From Gemmatimonas aurantiaca (GTDB lineage Bacteria; Gemmatimonadota; Gemmatimonadetes; Gemmatimonadales; Gemmatimonadaceae): 64,000 nucleotides of DNA. The notes below the pieces were generated by a model. That model did no database searches and had not been told where the DNA came from. It saw nothing but the letters and a program-made list of their open reading frames with translations. A program made the position numbers and the translations under genes. Location of the stretch: positions 124,001 to 188,000 of the forward strand of contig NZ_JBBCJO010000002.1 of the NCBI RefSeq assembly GCF_037190085.1, given 5' to 3'. Shown here piece by piece: positions 61,109-64,000 of the stretch (the first letter of the stretch is position 1; every line of letters begins with the position of its first letter).

Positions 61109-64000
61109 CTAGCGCTGCGCGGTATACGGCTTCTGCTCGCGCATCAGCGCGTTGGCGGGATACGGCAGACGCGCGATCTGTTCGGGGCTGAGCAGCGTCG
61201 GCAGGAATGCCTGCACCTCGAGTCTGTTCATTTCCCAGATCGCGTTTGTCGTCGCCTTCTGTCGACGCACGACCACGTCGCTGTCGAACGTGTCGGGGAG
61301 ATCGTGCAACCACGCCGCCATGTCGCGCCACGCATCGTTCACTTTGGGCACATGCGAAGCCCGACGCGCCATGAGGCTGCGGATCTGATCGTTGGAGAGT
61401 CGCACGGAATCACGAAAGCTCAGCAGACGCTCGTAGGCATCCGGCACCGTGCGCGCGTAGCGCGTGACGAGCTCGTCGACCGTGTAGCGCTTCCCCGAGC
61501 GACCCGCACGACCGGAGCGCACGTAGCGATCGAGTTGCTGTTTGTCGGCGTCGACGCTGAAGTTGATCGATGCATCGAGCACGATGCGGAACGGCGCCAA
61601 CTGGCCGCTACCGGCCCGATTGCGACCGAACTGCGTATTGGGAATCGGCACATACGATTGCGTGGCGCGGTCGAAAGTACCCACGCGAAATGCCGCACCG
61701 TCGTACGCGGCGGTACGCCCCCAGCCCTTGAGATCGCTGCCATTGACGGCGCGATCGACAAGACCGGCCAGATTCGACACGAAGAGGCGACCGGTCACAC
61801 GCGAAAACGCCGGGGAAATCTGACGGCCCGTCAGGACCACTTGTGCGTTCGCCGTCACGGCCCACGGCGCTTCGCACTCCGGGAACTCGCGACCCTCAAT
61901 CCGACGCGCTACGCAGCCGCGACCACCGCCGTCGGCGAAGTACGACGCAAAGAGTGCCTGTGAGACGCGATCGTTCGCGCGACCATCGCCATTGATGTCG
62001 GTCGCCCACACCGGATTGAACGGAGTGCCCGATCGCGCAATACCGAAGCCGCTGACGGCTATGGCCTTCCAGAACTTCCCCAACTGCAACACGACGCTGT
62101 GGCGCGCGTCCAGTGATGATCGACGCCAGCCGCGATCAGTCACACTCCCGAATGCTGTCGCGCTGAATGCGGACGTGTACTCCCTCGCCGACGACAGCGT
62201 GTAGCCTATGCCGACAAAGAATGGTTGAATGTTCGGCTGCAGGATGATCGTGGCCTGGGTCGCAGCGATTCTCCCATCGCTGCTCGTGCGCAGTACGTTG
62301 CCCAGCGCCGGGCGCTCCAGCGCGACCGCCGTGCGCAGAAACCCGCCATCGTGCGCGATGGCATCGGGAGCGACGTACATCGCGCGACCTTCGAGTCCTT
62401 CGTGGAACTGGGGCCGTGCGTGCATGTTGAGCGGATCGCTCACCGGCTGATCGAGACCGAGCGAGGCCGCCAGTTCGACCTGCAGCTCCGCGAAGCGGTT
62501 CGCAAACGCTGTGGCGACGTGCGAACGCCACGAGCGTGGCGGCGCGAAGCCACGTCCGATCACACGGTACTGCGCGATGGTGTCGCGCTGCGCGGTGGTT
62601 GCCCCTGCACATGGCGCATCAGGATTGCCGGACGCGATCGTGCCGCCACCATCGCCATACCAGCACGTCTCCGAAACGGCCACGCGTCCGATCGACGCCA
62701 ATTGCAGCAGGCGATGGGGTGCGACGACTCCACGGAACTCCCCGATACCGATCTTGAGGATGCCCGGTGTGGGAGAAAACACGGTGCCGACCGGGCTCAT
62801 CGTCACCATGCCACTCGCGCCACTGCGATACTGCCACGACAATCCGAATCGAGGACTCACGTGCCAACTGGACACGTCGTCCACGATCGCGCCCGGAAAC
62901 GCATCGCGCAGCGAATGCGACGCATACGCGATCGACGGTGCGTCCGTTCGTTCGAGGCGCGCCCCCAGCATCAGTTGCCACCCCGGGGCCGGGCGCCAAT
63001 AGTCGCCCAGCGCAACGAACGCGTTCGTACCTCGAGCGGTAGCGGATGGATACTGCACCAATCGCTCCGTGGCCACTGGCGCGCCGCGCAGAAGATCGTC
63101 GACAGAACGAAAGGTGAGCGTCGCGGCAGATCCATCGAGGCGCGAGTCGGCGAGCTCGGTTCGCGCACCCGCGGTCACTTGCCAGCGATGCTTCGGTGCC
63201 TGCCGAAGATAGAATCGCGCCGACGCGCGCGACTCCCACATGACGGTGCGCAACTCGGAGTTCCCAAGACCGCTTCCGCCGAGCGCGAATGATTGCGGCA
63301 GCACCCCCAGCTCGGTGTCCTCGAGCATGGAGACGGTGTATCGCGGAACTGCGGAGGGCGCATCAGTGCGCGATCTGGTGTCGGACAGACCCGTTGAGAC
63401 TTCGACCAACGTCGCCGGATTCGGGAAATACGAGTACTCGAGCTGTGCGCCGAGTGATGAGCGCGCACGTTCCCGCAGTGTCGATACCGAGGCATAGGAG
63501 GAGTAGTCGATGGGCCGCTCCGTCGTCTTCGAACCGAATACGGTGAACCCGAAGGACCGTCGGGCTTCCGTGAGCATATTCGGGTCCTCGAGCGGCGTGT
63601 TCAAGCGGGCGGCGAACGAGAGTGCGTTCAAGTCGCGACGGTCCCGGTCGCCCACCGAATTTGGCGCCAGCCCCAACTGATGCCCTGCGTCAAGGGCATT
63701 CCGTGCGACCGTTTCGGAGATCCCCGACAGTAACCACTCGGACGCCGATGCATTTTCGAGCGTGACAATCGGGCTGGTCGACAGGTCCAGGTCAACCGCG
63801 GCATTGTACGACAGCCGATCACGCCACGTGATACCCGAAGCGCCCACACCAATGACGGTCCGGTCGGCCCGCACGCCGCGTTGGCCCGCTGCGAGTGCTG
63901 GCGCACTGGCCTCCGCCCGCGAGATCGTTGCCCGGCGTGTCGCATAGCTCTCGCCCGGATCGATGACGATCTGTGTTTCGGCGCCGCTATACCAGCCTTT
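61109..64000 (-). CDS. TonB-dependent receptor, N-terminus outside the window, with C-terminal extension
   Basis: The frame is open to the right edge; about 963 codons are visible, so the gene starts beyond 64000. The barrel part shows typical strand pairs and the motif NPVWATDINGDGRANDRVSQ found in Oar/CarboxypepD-type receptors. The last barrel strand appears to be PFRIVLDASINFSVD. After it come about 140 residues, helical and charged, containing VRLSNDQIRSLMARRAS and TLLSPEQIARLPYPANALMR, repeated LSxxQIxxL motifs like those of CpxP/Spy-type chaperones. A receptor normally ends in an aromatic residue at the barrel; this one ends in YTAQR. The substrate is unknown. Confidence 0.85.
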   Translation of the reverse strand, partial: KGWYSGAETQIVIDPGESYATRRATISRAEASAPALAAGQRGVRADRTVIGVGASGITWRDRLSYNAAVDLDLSTSPIVTLENASASEWLLSGISETVARNALDAGHQLGLAPNSVGDRDRRDLNALSFAARLNTPLEDPNMLTEARRSFGFTVFGSKTTERPIDYSSYASVSTLRERARSSLGAQLEYSYFPNPATLVEVSTGLSDTRSRTDAPSAVPRYTVSMLEDTELGVLPQSFALGGSGLGNSELRTVMWESRASARFYLRQAPKHRWQVTAGARTELADSRLDGSAATLTFRSVDDLLRGAPVATERLVQYPSATARGTNAFVALGDYWRPAPGWQLMLGARLERTDAPSIAYASHSLRDAFPGAIVDDVSSWHVSPRFGLSWQYRSGASGMVTMSPVGTVFSPTPGILKIGIGEFRGVVAPHRLLQLASIGRVAVSETCWYGDGGGTIASGNPDAPCAGATTAQRDTIAQYRVIGRGFAPPRSWRSHVATAFANRFAELQVELAASLGLDQPVSDPLNMHARPQFHEGLEGRAMYVAPDAIAHDGGFLRTAVALERPALGNVLRTSSDGRIAATQATIILQPNIQPFFVGIGYTLSSAREYTSAFSATAFGSVTDRGWRRSSLDARHSVVLQLGKFWKAIAVSGFGIARSGTPFNPVWATDINGDGRANDRVSQALFASYFADGGGRGCVARRIEGREFPECEAPWAVTANAQVVLTGRQISPAFSRVTGRLFVSNLAGLVDRAVNGSDLKGWGRTAAYDGAAFRVGTFDRATQSYVPIPNTQFGRNRAGSGQLAPFRIVLDASINFSVDADKQQLDRYVRSGRAGRSGKRYTVDELVTRYARTVPDAYERLLSFRDSVRLSNDQIRSLMARRASHVPKVNDAWRDMAAWLHDLPDTFDSDVVVRRQKATTNAIWEMNRLEVQAFLPTLLSPEQIARLPYPANALMREQKPYTAQR

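Overview
The window is chromosomal DNA from a GC-rich diderm bacterium. TonB-dependent receptors, lipoprotein signal peptides, a TAT-type signal and DUF4097/ECF-sigma cassettes all point to an outer-membrane-bearing organism. The general gene style (S9 peptidases ending the signal peptide in a QAQ-like site, DUF4097 pairs, ImuA/ImuB/DnaE2, secreted class V aminotransferase) suggests Gemmatimonadota; this is an inference, because no rRNA gene is present. Nothing in the window looks like a prophage, insertion sequence or CRISPR array. Coding density is very high, and many neighbours overlap by 1-8 bases.

Layout. 1-7.7 kb: tail of an RNase Z gene, a beta-helix carbohydrate-binding lipoprotein, then a tightly packed minus-strand run (NAD-dependent beta-hydroxyacid dehydrogenase, SufS-like PLP enzyme, lipoprotein, acyl-CoA thioesterase, MFS exporter). 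7.8-12.8 kb: plus-strand run with a cysteine-less HMA-like protein, MgtE, an EamA exporter, and UDP-glucuronate 4-epimerase followed by UDP-glucose dehydrogenase, which together would supply UDP-GlcA and UDP-GalA for surface glycans. 12.9-24.4 kb: mostly minus strand: GlgB with a long basic tail coupled to SURF1; a manganese/iron unit (MntH, universal stress protein, DtxR/MntR-type regulator) with a clear inverted-repeat operator in front of mntH; gamma-glutamyltransferase, Nudix, rhodanese, LD-carboxypeptidase, D-amino acid transaminase.

24.5-30.6 kb: a two-gene module made of an Eco57I/PglX-like adenine methyltransferase and a SNF2-type helicase with overlapping reading frames. It has the parts of a restriction/defence system but none of the partner genes of BREX or DISARM, and is the best candidate here for an undescribed system. 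30.6-34.8 kb: HAD phosphatase, then ECF sigma, zinc-finger anti-sigma and two DUF4097 proteins, each overlapping the next by four bases. 34.8-38.4 kb: siderophore receptor with STN domain, PKHD dioxygenase, and a pterin dehydratase.

38.4-45.8 kb: a radical-SAM SPL-like gene and the imuA-imuB-dnaE2 mutasome, in which imuA and imuB share about 400 bases in different frames. 45.8-64 kb: YidB, TerB-DUF697, a DPP-IV-like S9 peptidase, DUF2721, a cold-shock gene preceded by a possible small RNA or attenuator, a HerA-like ATPase, CPBP protease, several small membrane proteins, an exported class V aminotransferase, a lipoprotein alpha/beta hydrolase, and the C-terminal part of a TonB-dependent receptor that runs off the right end.

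Two window-wide patterns stand out: short frame-preserving tandem repeats (mostly 12 bp) in linkers and tails of many unrelated genes, and two places where a CTG codon with a good Shine-Dalgarno overlaps the upstream stop as CTGA, suggesting non-standard starts.
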